This document shows positions 1-7,410 of a DNA stretch of 64,000 nucleotides, in pieces. The notes beneath the pieces were generated by a model that saw only the letters and a list, made by a program, of their open reading frames with translations, was not told where the DNA came from and did no database searches. The position numbers were made by a program, and so were the translations under genes. Source of the stretch: JAKQDH01 sp029558835. GTDB lineage: Bacteria > Planctomycetota > Phycisphaerae > UBA1845. Position 1 is the stretch's first letter. Each line of letters opens with the position of its first letter. Location: positions 1-64,000 of the forward strand of contig DAOQSN010000021.1 of NCBI GenBank assembly GCA_035356615.1. Direction: 5' to 3'.

Positions 1-27
1 AGGTTATAGCTTGTAGCTGACCGCTTC

Positions 28-1464
28 CTACGGACACTCGCCGCAACCGAGGCTGGTCACGGCGGCCGCACAGGCGGCGGTCCAGGTGGTTTCGCAGCAT
101 TCCGGCAGGGCGGCGCAGACGCAGGCCATGATGTCCGGGTGGGTGCAGCCGGGGTCGTAGTGGGCTGCGCAGCAGTTGTGATCGTCGATGGTCACGACGG
201 TGCCCATCGCGTTCTGAAACAGCGCGAAGTCGGCCAGGTCCACGTCGCGGTCGTGGTCCATGTCCAGGAAACGACAGTGGCAGAGCCGGTCCGTCTCGAC
301 GGGCCCGGTCAAGCATCCCGCCCAGGGTGCGTAGTCGTCCATGTCCACGTCCAAGTCGAAGTCCGTGTCACCATTGCGAATCCGCCGGAGCATCCGGACG
401 TCGCGCTGCTCCCAGGGCCCCATTTCCCAGGCCATCTCGCCGTAGTCGTTGATGTCGCCGTCGGTGCTCCAGAAGGGGTCGTCCGAAAGCTGGTAGAACA
501 TGCCGTTGAGGTGCGCCCAAACCTGCCACGTGTTGCTATCGTCATGCCAGCGGAGGAAGAAGATGTCGCCGTGGTTGTTGATCGCGGGGTTGCGTCCCCA
601 GGGCGTGATGAGCGTGGTGGACTCATCCGCCCACAGCTCGATCCCCGCGGAGCTGCCCCAGACCACGTGTCCCAGGTTGTTGATGGCGGGAATCTGCGGC
701 TCCGCCGGGGGCTCTGGTCCGGGGAGCACAGAGGTCATGCCATCGCCATACAGAAGAATATCTGACACCCACGGGTTGACGCAGTCGTTGTAGCGGGTCC
801 AGACCACTTCGTCGTAATCGTTGATCGATCCGCTCTGATTGGAGAACCCGTTATCAGAGAGCTGGATGATACTGCCTCCATCGTAGAAGAAGACCTCGCA
901 ATGGCTCCCTTCGCACCCGTCCTGGAACCAACGGTACCATGTGAGGTGTCCGAGGTTGTTGACGGAGGGGCAGTAATCGTATCGCTGAGTGCTGGTGAGT
1001 TGGGTGGCTACACCGTTGTCGTAGAGGAAGATGTGTTCGACTCCCTGGAGAGTGGGTTTCCCACTCCAGACGATCATGCCCTCGTCGTTGATGTCAGGTG
1101 TGTAGTTGTATGATGCATCAGGCGTGACGCGGATAACCCTGCCGTTGTCGTGGCAGAAGATGGCGCGCCCGGCGCCGGAGGGGAGAAGGTAGTGACTGTG
1201 CACCACTTCACCGCAGTTGTTCATCCCGACATATCGGTCATCGTTGGCATCGTTGGTGAGTTGCACAATCTCGAAACCGGGTGGAACATACACGCCGGCG
1301 CCGGCGGGTGGAGTCACGACGAGCGAGACACCCAACAGAGCAATGCACGTGACGCCCGAACCGGGCCGCGGGCGCACCCAGCCGCGAAGGTGTCGCTGTC
1401 CGCGCATAGTGAGTATTGTCGATTGGAGCATGTGCCGTGTCCTTGTCGTGTACAGCGCCTTCAT
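28..1464 (-). CDS. Secreted repeat protein with dockerin-like dyad and Cys-rich tail
   Basis: 478 aa. The start is supported by AGGAGGT six to seven bases before the ATG. A signal peptide is likely: basic N-region, then the hydrophobic stretch CIALLGVSLVV ending near PAGAG, about residue 56. Residues 60-360 carry some eight degenerate repeats of the form INDxGxxVW followed by xxLYDxGxxxQL, which looks like a beta-propeller type extracellular repeat. Residues about 368-425 hold two Asp-rich EF-hand-like segments (DTDFDLDVDMDDY and DMDHDRDVDLADF), resembling the dockerin-like dyads common at the ends of planctomycete secreted proteins. The last 50 residues are rich in Cys (CVCA, ECCETTW, CGEC). 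Function is unknown; an exported surface or extracellular protein is inferred. It is the last gene before a decayed gene on the same strand. Confidence 0.8.
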   Translation of the reverse strand: MKALYTTRTRHMLQSTILTMRGQRHLRGWVRPRPGSGVTCIALLGVSLVVTPPAGAGVYVPPGFEIVQLTNDANDDRYVGMNNCGEVVHSHYLLPSGAGRAIFCHDNGRVIRVTPDASYNYTPDINDEGMIVWSGKPTLQGVEHIFLYDNGVATQLTSTQRYDYCPSVNNLGHLTWYRWFQDGCEGSHCEVFFYDGGSIIQLSDNGFSNQSGSINDYDEVVWTRYNDCVNPWVSDILLYGDGMTSVLPGPEPPAEPQIPAINNLGHVVWGSSAGIELWADESTTLITPWGRNPAINNHGDIFFLRWHDDSNTWQVWAHLNGMFYQLSDDPFWSTDGDINDYGEMAWEMGPWEQRDVRMLRRIRNGDTDFDLDVDMDDYAPWAGCLTGPVETDRLCHCRFLDMDHDRDVDLADFALFQNAMGTVVTIDDHNCCAAHYDPGCTHPDIMACVCAALPECCETTWTAACAAAVTSLGCGECP

Positions 1465-1593
1465 TGTACCACCTCCTCAGGTGTCCCGGCGAGTCGGCGG
1501 CAATGCGCCGGTTGGCCGCGGACGTTTCTGCGAGCGAGTGCCCAGAGGCGTCTTCTCGGTCGTCCGGGACCGTGCCGCGTGTTCGCTCCCCTT

Positions 1594-2131
1594 CTAGGGG
1601 CACGTCCCCCCGAACTGGGCCGAGCGCAGGGAAGCCACGGCGATGCGTGTTCCCGTCGACCGTCCGTCGAAGAGCAGGTTGCCCGACGTGCAGAAGTTCT
1701 GGTCCACGTCGAGCGTGCCCTGCGTTAACTCGACATCGCCGCCTAACTCCGTGCATTCGGCATTGATCCAGATCAGCGCCTCGGAGCTGTCCCCACTGAT
1801 ACGCCACTTGGCGCTCCCGCTCACCGGCACCAGGACCTCCAGGCGCCCGTCGTTGGAATACCACTCCCCGCTGCCCGACTAGGGCCAGGTGGAGAGCTTC
1901 ATGGCATGCTCGACGCTGGCTCCCAGCACGTTGTTCACGCCGACGAGAGCGTTGTTGACCGTCTTTGCTCGGAGGTCGATGTGCCCGTGCACGTGCAGGA
2001 GGTTCTGTCCGGTACTCTGAAGGGTGAGGACCGGCGGCGAGAACGACGCGGTTCGCGCCGAAGGCCCGTTTGACCCACCGCCCCGCGTCCACAACCGGGC
2101 TGGACACGGCACCTTGACCCCCGACCGACAT
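1594..2131 (-). pseudogene. Decayed gene: frameshift plus in-frame TAG
   Basis: Three protein-like segments lie in order. An ATG at 2131 opens a frame beginning MSVGGQGAVSS that reads well to about 2040. The coding-like text then continues in another frame (LTLQSTGQNLLHVHGHIDL to AMKLSTWP) up to a TAG at 1879-1881. After this stop the same frame continues (SGSGEWYSNDGRLEVLVP to the stop at 1594). Codon third positions stay GC-rich throughout, so one frameshift and one amber stop in a former single gene is the simplest reading. The product family is not recognised; the beta-rich, Gly/Ser/Thr-rich C-terminal part would suit an extracellular protein. A sequencing error could explain one lesion but less easily both. 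Confidence 0.5.
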
Positions 2132-2403
2132 GTCCAGAATTCAAGGCACCGCGTCGGGGGGGTAAGCGAAGAACCCGGAAACGCGACCCGCGCGGGCGAG
2201 ATCAGTGCGACTTGAACGGAACGGCACGCGAAGTCTAACGGAAGCGGGCGGGCACCGACACGGAGCCCGAACGGAAATGAGGGGCAAGGGGAGCATCGAC
2301 GCGCGGATGGCAAATGATGGACGAACGACGAATTGCGCGTTGCCAAGGCTCGCCACGCGCTGCCATCGGCGCAATCTGCGCAATCTGTGGATCGACCCGC
2401 CCG

Positions 2404-3237
2404 CTACGGCACGATCTGCACGTCTTCGATGCCGTTGAGGTCGAAGTCCCGCGCGAGGTCCAGGCGCAGGCGGGTGCTGCGGGTGGCGTGCAGGTCCTGG
2501 AAGAGGTAATTCGCGCCGCCGCTGTGGCGGGCGGAGAAGCGGTTGCCGTTGTAGGCGCCGTCGGAGCCGGCGTAGTTGGCCTCTCCGGCGTCGATGTAGC
2601 TGCAATCGTCATCGCCGAGGCCGTCACCGCGCTCGGAGCGGTCGTTGGCGTCGCCCAGCAGCGGCAGCTTGGGACGGATGCGGTCGCGCCGGCCGCTGTA
2701 ATCCGGGCTGGCGTGCGTGTCGAGCCCGTACTGCCCGTTGGCCAGGATGTCGTACGACCCGGCCGCCCAGGCCGGCAGATACACGCGATAGTGACCGCTG
2801 GTGACGCCCGTGTCGCCCACCGTCCGACAGAGGAAGTACTCCTCCCAGCGGTCACCCTCAATGTTCCGCAGGACGGGGTAGTCCTGCGCGACGCGCACCG
2901 GTTCCTGGTATACATAGCTGAACAGCAGCTCCGCCCAGCCGTACTCGATGCAGTCCGGGCAGGACGGGAACTCCTGACCCTCGTAGTCGGTCTGGCCGGT
3001 AACGCGCCAGCGTGCCGGCGGCAGGGCGTCTTGGTTCTGGTTCTCGTAGGCGGCCAGGGCGGTGCCGATGTCCTTCAGGCGGGCGAGACAGTGCGTGCAC
3101 TTGGCCTGCTCCCGTGCCTGGCTCAGCGATGGCAACAGGATCGAGATCAGCAGCGAGATAATCGAGATGACCACGAGCAGCTCGACCAGCGTAAACGCGG
3201 ACGCCGACCGACGCCTCTTGCTGACCTGCACACCCAT
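2404..3237 (-). CDS. Prepilin-type N-terminal methylation domain protein
   Basis: 277 aa from the ATG at 3237. The longer open frame up to 3351 adds a segment without signal character. After a basic leader (SKRRRSASA) comes the type III signal motif FTLVELLVVISIISLL, where PilD-type prepilin peptidase would cut before F and methylate it, leaving the hydrophobic helix used for pseudopilin assembly. The C-terminal globular part has the HSGGANYLFQDLH segment seen in planctomycete prepilin-like proteins of the H-X9-DG type. Such proteins are numerous in planctomycetes and usually lie away from pilus machinery, as here. The role of this copy is unknown. Location is inner membrane or periplasm. Confidence 0.85.
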   Translation of the reverse strand: MGVQVSKRRRSASAFTLVELLVVISIISLLISILLPSLSQAREQAKCTHCLARLKDIGTALAAYENQNQDALPPARWRVTGQTDYEGQEFPSCPDCIEYGWAELLFSYVYQEPVRVAQDYPVLRNIEGDRWEEYFLCRTVGDTGVTSGHYRVYLPAWAAGSYDILANGQYGLDTHASPDYSGRRDRIRPKLPLLGDANDRSERGDGLGDDDCSYIDAGEANYAGSDGAYNGNRFSARHSGGANYLFQDLHATRSTRLRLDLARDFDLNGIEDVQIVP

Positions 3238-3557
3238 GACGCGGACCCCGTGTTCTCGGTCGTTCAGGATGGCTCGCGGGGCAACACCGGCAGGCGGACC
3301 GTCGGGCACCCCGGCCCCGTGTCCGCCTGACCATACTACGCAGGCCCGCACCGGGAATCAAACCCGGCCGCACGGTGACCGTGACAGACGCACCATGTCA
3401 CATGGGTGACTGCGTGCCTGCCGCCGCCGAGCGTGGGCACGCTGGGCCCGGTCTCGGGGCCGCAGGCCGGGCGCGAGGGTTGTACGCCCGGTACGGTCAC
3501 GGCGCGCACCTTGGGCGTTGACACCTGGCGCCGGGTGCGTTATGCACCAGCCGTGCC
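3238..3557. other. Divergent intergenic region
   Basis: This stretch separates the minus-strand prepilin gene from the plus-strand restriction-modification locus and should hold both promoters. No convincing sigma-70 hexamer pair was found. A CCGGG-TTTGATT-CCCGG hairpin on the minus strand around 3350-3368 mimics a tRNA T-arm but has no matching tRNA body. Confidence 0.4.
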
Positions 3558-3766
3558 GTGGAGGAGATGGCCTGCGAGAACCGCGTCGCGCACCGGTACC
3601 CCGCAACGGATGATTCAGGCATGCCGTGCCCTGCACCGCCACCGACAGCCCGTGACGAGGTGTACCTGGACCTGATTCGTCGGGCCGTGCGCGTGTGCCT
3701 CACTTACCGCCCGGCATTCGGACGCGGTAGGGGCGAGGGCATCACGCTCGAGCGATTCCAGCAATG
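3558..3766 (+). other. Probable out-of-frame N-terminal part of the restriction endonuclease
   Basis: A frame opening with GTG at 3558 (ATG at 3567) reads coding-like text, including DEVYLDLIRRAVRV and ITLERFQQ, with GC-rich third positions. It runs directly into the start of the downstream 224-aa frame. At CAGCAATGTAC (3759-3769) a single extra A, or a ribosomal slip of -1, would join FQQ to MYREDEF in one continuous protein of about 294 aa. No separate function is assigned. Confidence 0.5.
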
Positions 3767-4438
3767 TACCGGGAAGACGAGTTCTACTCATGGTTCGGCC
3801 TCGACTCGCCCCTGGTGTATGCCGCGCACAAGGCCGCCGGCGGGATGACTTCGGTATACCGGCAGATCGGGCTTGGCTGCCAGCACGTCTTTCAGCACGT
3901 GCTTCAAGACACGCTCGGGCTATCGCCCGCGGACGCCACTTGGTCGTACACCGTCAGGCCCAGGGGCGCGAAGCCCCGCACACTCGCGTTGGACGGTCGC
4001 ATTCCGCTGGAGCAGGTCGCAGATGCCGCCATGCTTCGGCGCGTGAAGTCTTGGCTATGCGAAGCGAGCGAGAGCGTGGACCTCAAAGGCAGGAGCGCAG
4101 ACACCCTGCAAGGTTGTGTCTTTGAGGTCCGCCAAGGCTACCAGAGCAACGATGCCAAACGTCAAAACGCGGACGTGGCCAATGCCGCCAACGCCTTTGC
4201 CCACCGGTACCCGCCGGTGATGCTCCTGTTGTCGATTCAGATTCCTGACAATCTCGCCGAGCGTTACGCCCGAGCCCATTGGCTGATCCTCCGCGGAGCC
4301 GTTGCCGGAACCACGGTGGACTCCACGTATGCCTTCTGTCGTGACGTGCTTGGCTACGACCTCGCGGGGTTCTTCCGCCGCAACGCCACGGCGATCAGGA
4401 CCGAAACGCTGGCCGTGTTCGAGGAGTTGCTCCGATGA
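3764..4438 (+). CDS. Putative type II restriction endonuclease (possibly truncated at the N-terminus)
   Basis: 224 aa as read from the ATG at 3764. The stop overlaps the start of the DNA methyltransferase by four bases (ATGA at 4435-4438), so the two genes are almost certainly co-translated. No catalytic motif is recognised with confidence; the restriction call rests on the tight pairing with a modification methylase. Visible features are the conserved-looking blocks YSWFGLDSPLVYAAHKAAGG and EVRQGYQSNDAKRQNAD, the latter with polar residues suited to a nuclease core. The upstream in-frame codons reach a TAG at 3728 with no start codon, while an adjacent frame from 3558 looks like the missing N-terminus. 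The gene may therefore be frameshifted and inactive, or this may be a sequencing error. Confidence 0.55.
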   Translation: MYREDEFYSWFGLDSPLVYAAHKAAGGMTSVYRQIGLGCQHVFQHVLQDTLGLSPADATWSYTVRPRGAKPRTLALDGRIPLEQVADAAMLRRVKSWLCEASESVDLKGRSADTLQGCVFEVRQGYQSNDAKRQNADVANAANAFAHRYPPVMLLLSIQIPDNLAERYARAHWLILRGAVAGTTVDSTYAFCRDVLGYDLAGFFRRNATAIRTETLAVFEELLR

Positions 4439-5724
4439 ACATCGACCTGTTCGGTCATGTTCTCACCGGCTCCTGTCTGCCCGCCGGGCTGGGGCGGCGC
4501 GACCATCTTACCTTCCGCGGCAACGTGGCTGTCGGGCGGCACGGCTGGCTCCGCCTGACGCCGGCGTATTCGTTGCACCTGGTGAGGGAGCTGTTGCGGC
4601 GGTGCGGACCGGACGACCTGGTGCTCGATCCGTTTTCCGGGACTGGGACCACCCCGCTGGCCTGCGCGGCGATGGGCATCCGCTGCCACGCGGTTGACAT
4701 CAACCCGTTCCTCGTCTGGCTGGGTAACCTCAAACTCAGCCGGTTTCCGCAGGGGACATCGCGGGCAGTGGGAACCGCAGCGGCCGACGTCACCGACGCC
4801 GCGCACAACGCGCGCAACGGCTCCTGGAGACCGGACCTGCACGCCATCGAGAAGTGGTGGGACGAGCCGACGCTCGACGCGCTGGCCGCCTTGTGGCACG
4901 CGCTTCGCCACCCGGCCCACCCGTGCGCGGAGAGCGTCTCGGACCTGCTTCGCGTGGCCTTCTGCCGGGTGATGATCCAAAGCGCCAACGTGTCTTTCGG
5001 GCATCAGTCCATGTCATTCAAAAAGACAGGCAAGGACGCGGTCCCGAGCCTGCTGACGGAGAAGCACGCGCTCTCCACCGCCCCCATCGCCCGGCTGTTC
5101 GGTGCCGCGGCCCGGGAGATAGGCGAGAGCCTCGCCGTCGAACCCCCGAGCGCCGACGGTCGGGTGTTTCTCGGAGACTCGCGTGACCTGCTTGCCGTCC
5201 TGCCCGAGCGCGGCTACACCACGGTTATCACCTCCCCACCCTACCCCAACCGGATGAGTTACATCCGCGAGTTGCGTCCGTACATGTACTGGCTGGGCTA
5301 TCTCTCCGATGGCCGAGCCGCCGGCGAGCTGGACTGGAGGGCCATTGGTGGCACCTGGGGATGCGCGACGAGCATGCTGAACGCCTGGAGACCGACGACG
5401 CAAGGTGACATTCCATTCGCCCGCTTTGACGACATCGTTGAAGGCATCGGCAAGCGACACGCCCTGCTGGGGCGTTATGTCCACAAGTACTTCGTGGACA
5501 TCCGGGAACACATCCTGGCCTTACGCGAGGTACTTGCCCCCGGTGCCCGTTGTCACTATATCGTGGGCAATTCCAAGTTCTATGAGACCATGCTGCCGGT
5601 TGAAGGGATCTACGCAGCGCTGTTTGAGGATGCCGGCTTCGTGGACGTGCGCGTTGATACCATCCGTAAGCGGACCTCAAAGAAAGAGCTGTTTGAGTTC
5701 ATCGTCCACGCGCGCAGACCTTGA
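4435..5724 (+). CDS. Site-specific DNA methyltransferase (N4-cytosine or N6-adenine type)
   Basis: 429 aa. The S-adenosylmethionine-binding motif I, VLDPFSGTGTTPLACAAMG, lies at about residues 63-81 and is followed by VDINP. The catalytic motif IV, ITSPPYPNRMSYIREL, lies about residues 264-280. SPPY is usual for amino-methyltransferases, often N4-cytosine. Motif I precedes motif IV, unlike the common beta-class order in which SPPY comes first. The enzyme would protect host DNA against the cognate nuclease encoded just upstream with a 4-bp overlap. The target sequence cannot be read from the gene. It ends 11 bp before the convergent symporter gene. Confidence 0.85.
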   Translation: MNIDLFGHVLTGSCLPAGLGRRDHLTFRGNVAVGRHGWLRLTPAYSLHLVRELLRRCGPDDLVLDPFSGTGTTPLACAAMGIRCHAVDINPFLVWLGNLKLSRFPQGTSRAVGTAAADVTDAAHNARNGSWRPDLHAIEKWWDEPTLDALAALWHALRHPAHPCAESVSDLLRVAFCRVMIQSANVSFGHQSMSFKKTGKDAVPSLLTEKHALSTAPIARLFGAAAREIGESLAVEPPSADGRVFLGDSRDLLAVLPERGYTTVITSPPYPNRMSYIRELRPYMYWLGYLSDGRAAGELDWRAIGGTWGCATSMLNAWRPTTQGDIPFARFDDIVEGIGKRHALLGRYVHKYFVDIREHILALREVLAPGARCHYIVGNSKFYETMLPVEGIYAALFEDAGFVDVRVDTIRKRTSKKELFEFIVHARRP

Positions 5725-5735
5725 TGTCGGCGTTT

Positions 5736-7166
5736 TCACAGCTTCTCCATCAGCCCGGCGCCCAGGATCAGCACGCTCAGCACCACCCCCAGCCCGAGGG
5801 CGGACACCAGGGTCCCGTAGAGGGCCATGTCGCGCGTGGTCACCGCCCGCGTGGCGAAGGCGATGGCATTGGGTGGCGTGCTTATGGGAAGGCTCATCGC
5901 CAGCGACGACGCCAGCGCCACCGCCACGGCGCTGAGCTTGGGTGATACGCCGCTCAGCGCGATCACGATCGGGATCACCAGGTTGCTCGCCGCCGTGTGG
6001 CTCATGAAATTGGAGAGGGTGATCGACACCAGGGCCACCGCGGCCAGCAGCACCGGCAATGGCAGGTGGGCAAACGGAATCCCCCGCACGATGATATCCG
6101 AGAGCCCCGACGCCTTCATGGCCACGCCCAGCGTCATCCCGCCGGCCACCAGGATCATCACGTCCCAGTCGAGGTCCTGAAGGTCCTCGCGATTGATGAT
6201 GTTAAACGCAGTGAAGACTGCAATCGGCAACATGGCCACCACCGCGGTCGGCAGACCGTGCAGCGGCTCCGTCAACCACAGCAACACTGTCAGCGTGAAC
6301 GTGCAGACCACGATCGCCAGCCCGGGCGTGACCTCGATCGTGTCGGGGAAGGTAATACTCAACGCCTCCTTGCCGGGTCGATATACCAGCAGCAGCACAC
6401 CCCACAGCAGCAGCAGCAACACCACCGCGATGGGCACACCGAAGAGCATCCATCCCAGAAACGTGATCTCCTGGTCGGGCCCCAACTGCTGGAGAATCGA
6501 GGCGGCCACCGCGTTGGGCGGCGTCCCAATGATCGTGCCGATGCCGCCGATGTTGGCCGCGAACGGCACCGCGAGGACCAGCATCTTCTTGGCACGGTCG
6601 TGGGAGCCCAGTTGCGTGAGCATGGGCGCCACGATGGCGATCATCATGGCCGTGGTGGCCGTGTTCGACATGAACAACGAGAACAACGCCGTCGTCAGGA
6701 TCACGCCCAGCAGCAGCAGGCTGGGACGATTGCCGAACGGGGTGATGAACGCCCGCGCCAGGCGCACGTCAAAGCCGTGCTTCGTCGCGCCTTTGGCGAG
6801 CACAAACCCGCCGAAGAACAGAATGAGCACCGGGCTGGCCACCGGATTGAGGAACATCTGCCAGCTTTGCTGCCCCGTGCCCTCCAGGTGCAGGGGCCCC
6901 CGCGGCAACCCCAGCAGGTACACGCAGGTAACGATCACCATGACGGAGGTCGCGTACGGCGGGATAAGCTCGGTAATCCACAGGGCGGCCGCCGCCACGA
7001 AGATGACGAAGCAGATGCGCGGGGCGGCCTGCTCCAGCCCCGGAATCGGCAAGTAGCCGGCCGCCACCGCCACCGCCAGGCACAGCAGCGTCTTGAAAGC
7101 CGTGGCAAAGCTCAGGTCGATAACCACCCGCTGCCGGGTGAACTTCACGCGTAAAGGTGTTGGCAT
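5736..7166 (-). CDS. SLC13/DASS-family sodium-anion symporter
   Basis: 476 aa from the ATG at 7166 (MPTPLRVKF). The longer frame to 7289 would translate a dispersed repeat and is rejected. There are about 11-12 hydrophobic segments. Family marks are present twice, as expected for this inverted-repeat fold: SNTATTAMMIAI with GTPPNAVA in the first half, and SHTAASNLVIPI with STPPNAIAFA in the second. These correspond to the SNT substrate and sodium motifs of the DASS family, although the second has His in place of Asn. Typical substrates are di- or tricarboxylates or sulphate; which one cannot be decided here. Location is inner membrane. Confidence 0.88.
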   Translation of the reverse strand: MPTPLRVKFTRQRVVIDLSFATAFKTLLCLAVAVAAGYLPIPGLEQAAPRICFVIFVAAAALWITELIPPYATSVMVIVTCVYLLGLPRGPLHLEGTGQQSWQMFLNPVASPVLILFFGGFVLAKGATKHGFDVRLARAFITPFGNRPSLLLLGVILTTALFSLFMSNTATTAMMIAIVAPMLTQLGSHDRAKKMLVLAVPFAANIGGIGTIIGTPPNAVAASILQQLGPDQEITFLGWMLFGVPIAVVLLLLLWGVLLLVYRPGKEALSITFPDTIEVTPGLAIVVCTFTLTVLLWLTEPLHGLPTAVVAMLPIAVFTAFNIINREDLQDLDWDVMILVAGGMTLGVAMKASGLSDIIVRGIPFAHLPLPVLLAAVALVSITLSNFMSHTAASNLVIPIVIALSGVSPKLSAVAVALASSLAMSLPISTPPNAIAFATRAVTTRDMALYGTLVSALGLGVVLSVLILGAGLMEKL

Positions 7167-7224
7167 ATCCCGGCTCCAGGCAATCCGCGTGCCCGGCAGG
7201 CGTTCGGGGCCCGTTCGGCGCCAC

Positions 7225-7262
7225 CGATCCGAACCACGACCGTCAGGGAGCGGCTTCCTGCC
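7225..7262. repeat. Dispersed repeat containing CGTCAGGGAGCGGC
   Basis: The segment reads ATCCGAACCACGACCGTCAG followed by GGAGCGGCTTCCTG and translates on the minus strand as PLPDGRGSD, a string often met in spurious planctomycete ORFs. A shorter relative, CGTCAGGGAGCGGC, lies at about 33402-33415. It sits between the histidine kinase and the symporter. Confidence 0.5.
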
Positions 7263-7410
7263 AACGCCCCCCGCGGTAAGTGTACCCACATTGGCACTGT
7301 GCCGTGTCCGGCGTGGGCGGGGGCTGCAGGCGGCTCACAGAGCAGGTTGGGGCGCGCACGGAAAGGGCGGCGTGACAACCGTGCCAGGGCAGCAAGGATG
7401 GCGGCGCCCG

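Noticed and set aside
3345..3420. tRNA-like T-arm (CCGGG TTTGATT CCCGG) on the minus strand
   Set aside because: The loop is not TTCRANY, no acceptor stem follows directly, and no D-arm or anticodon arm can be built upstream.
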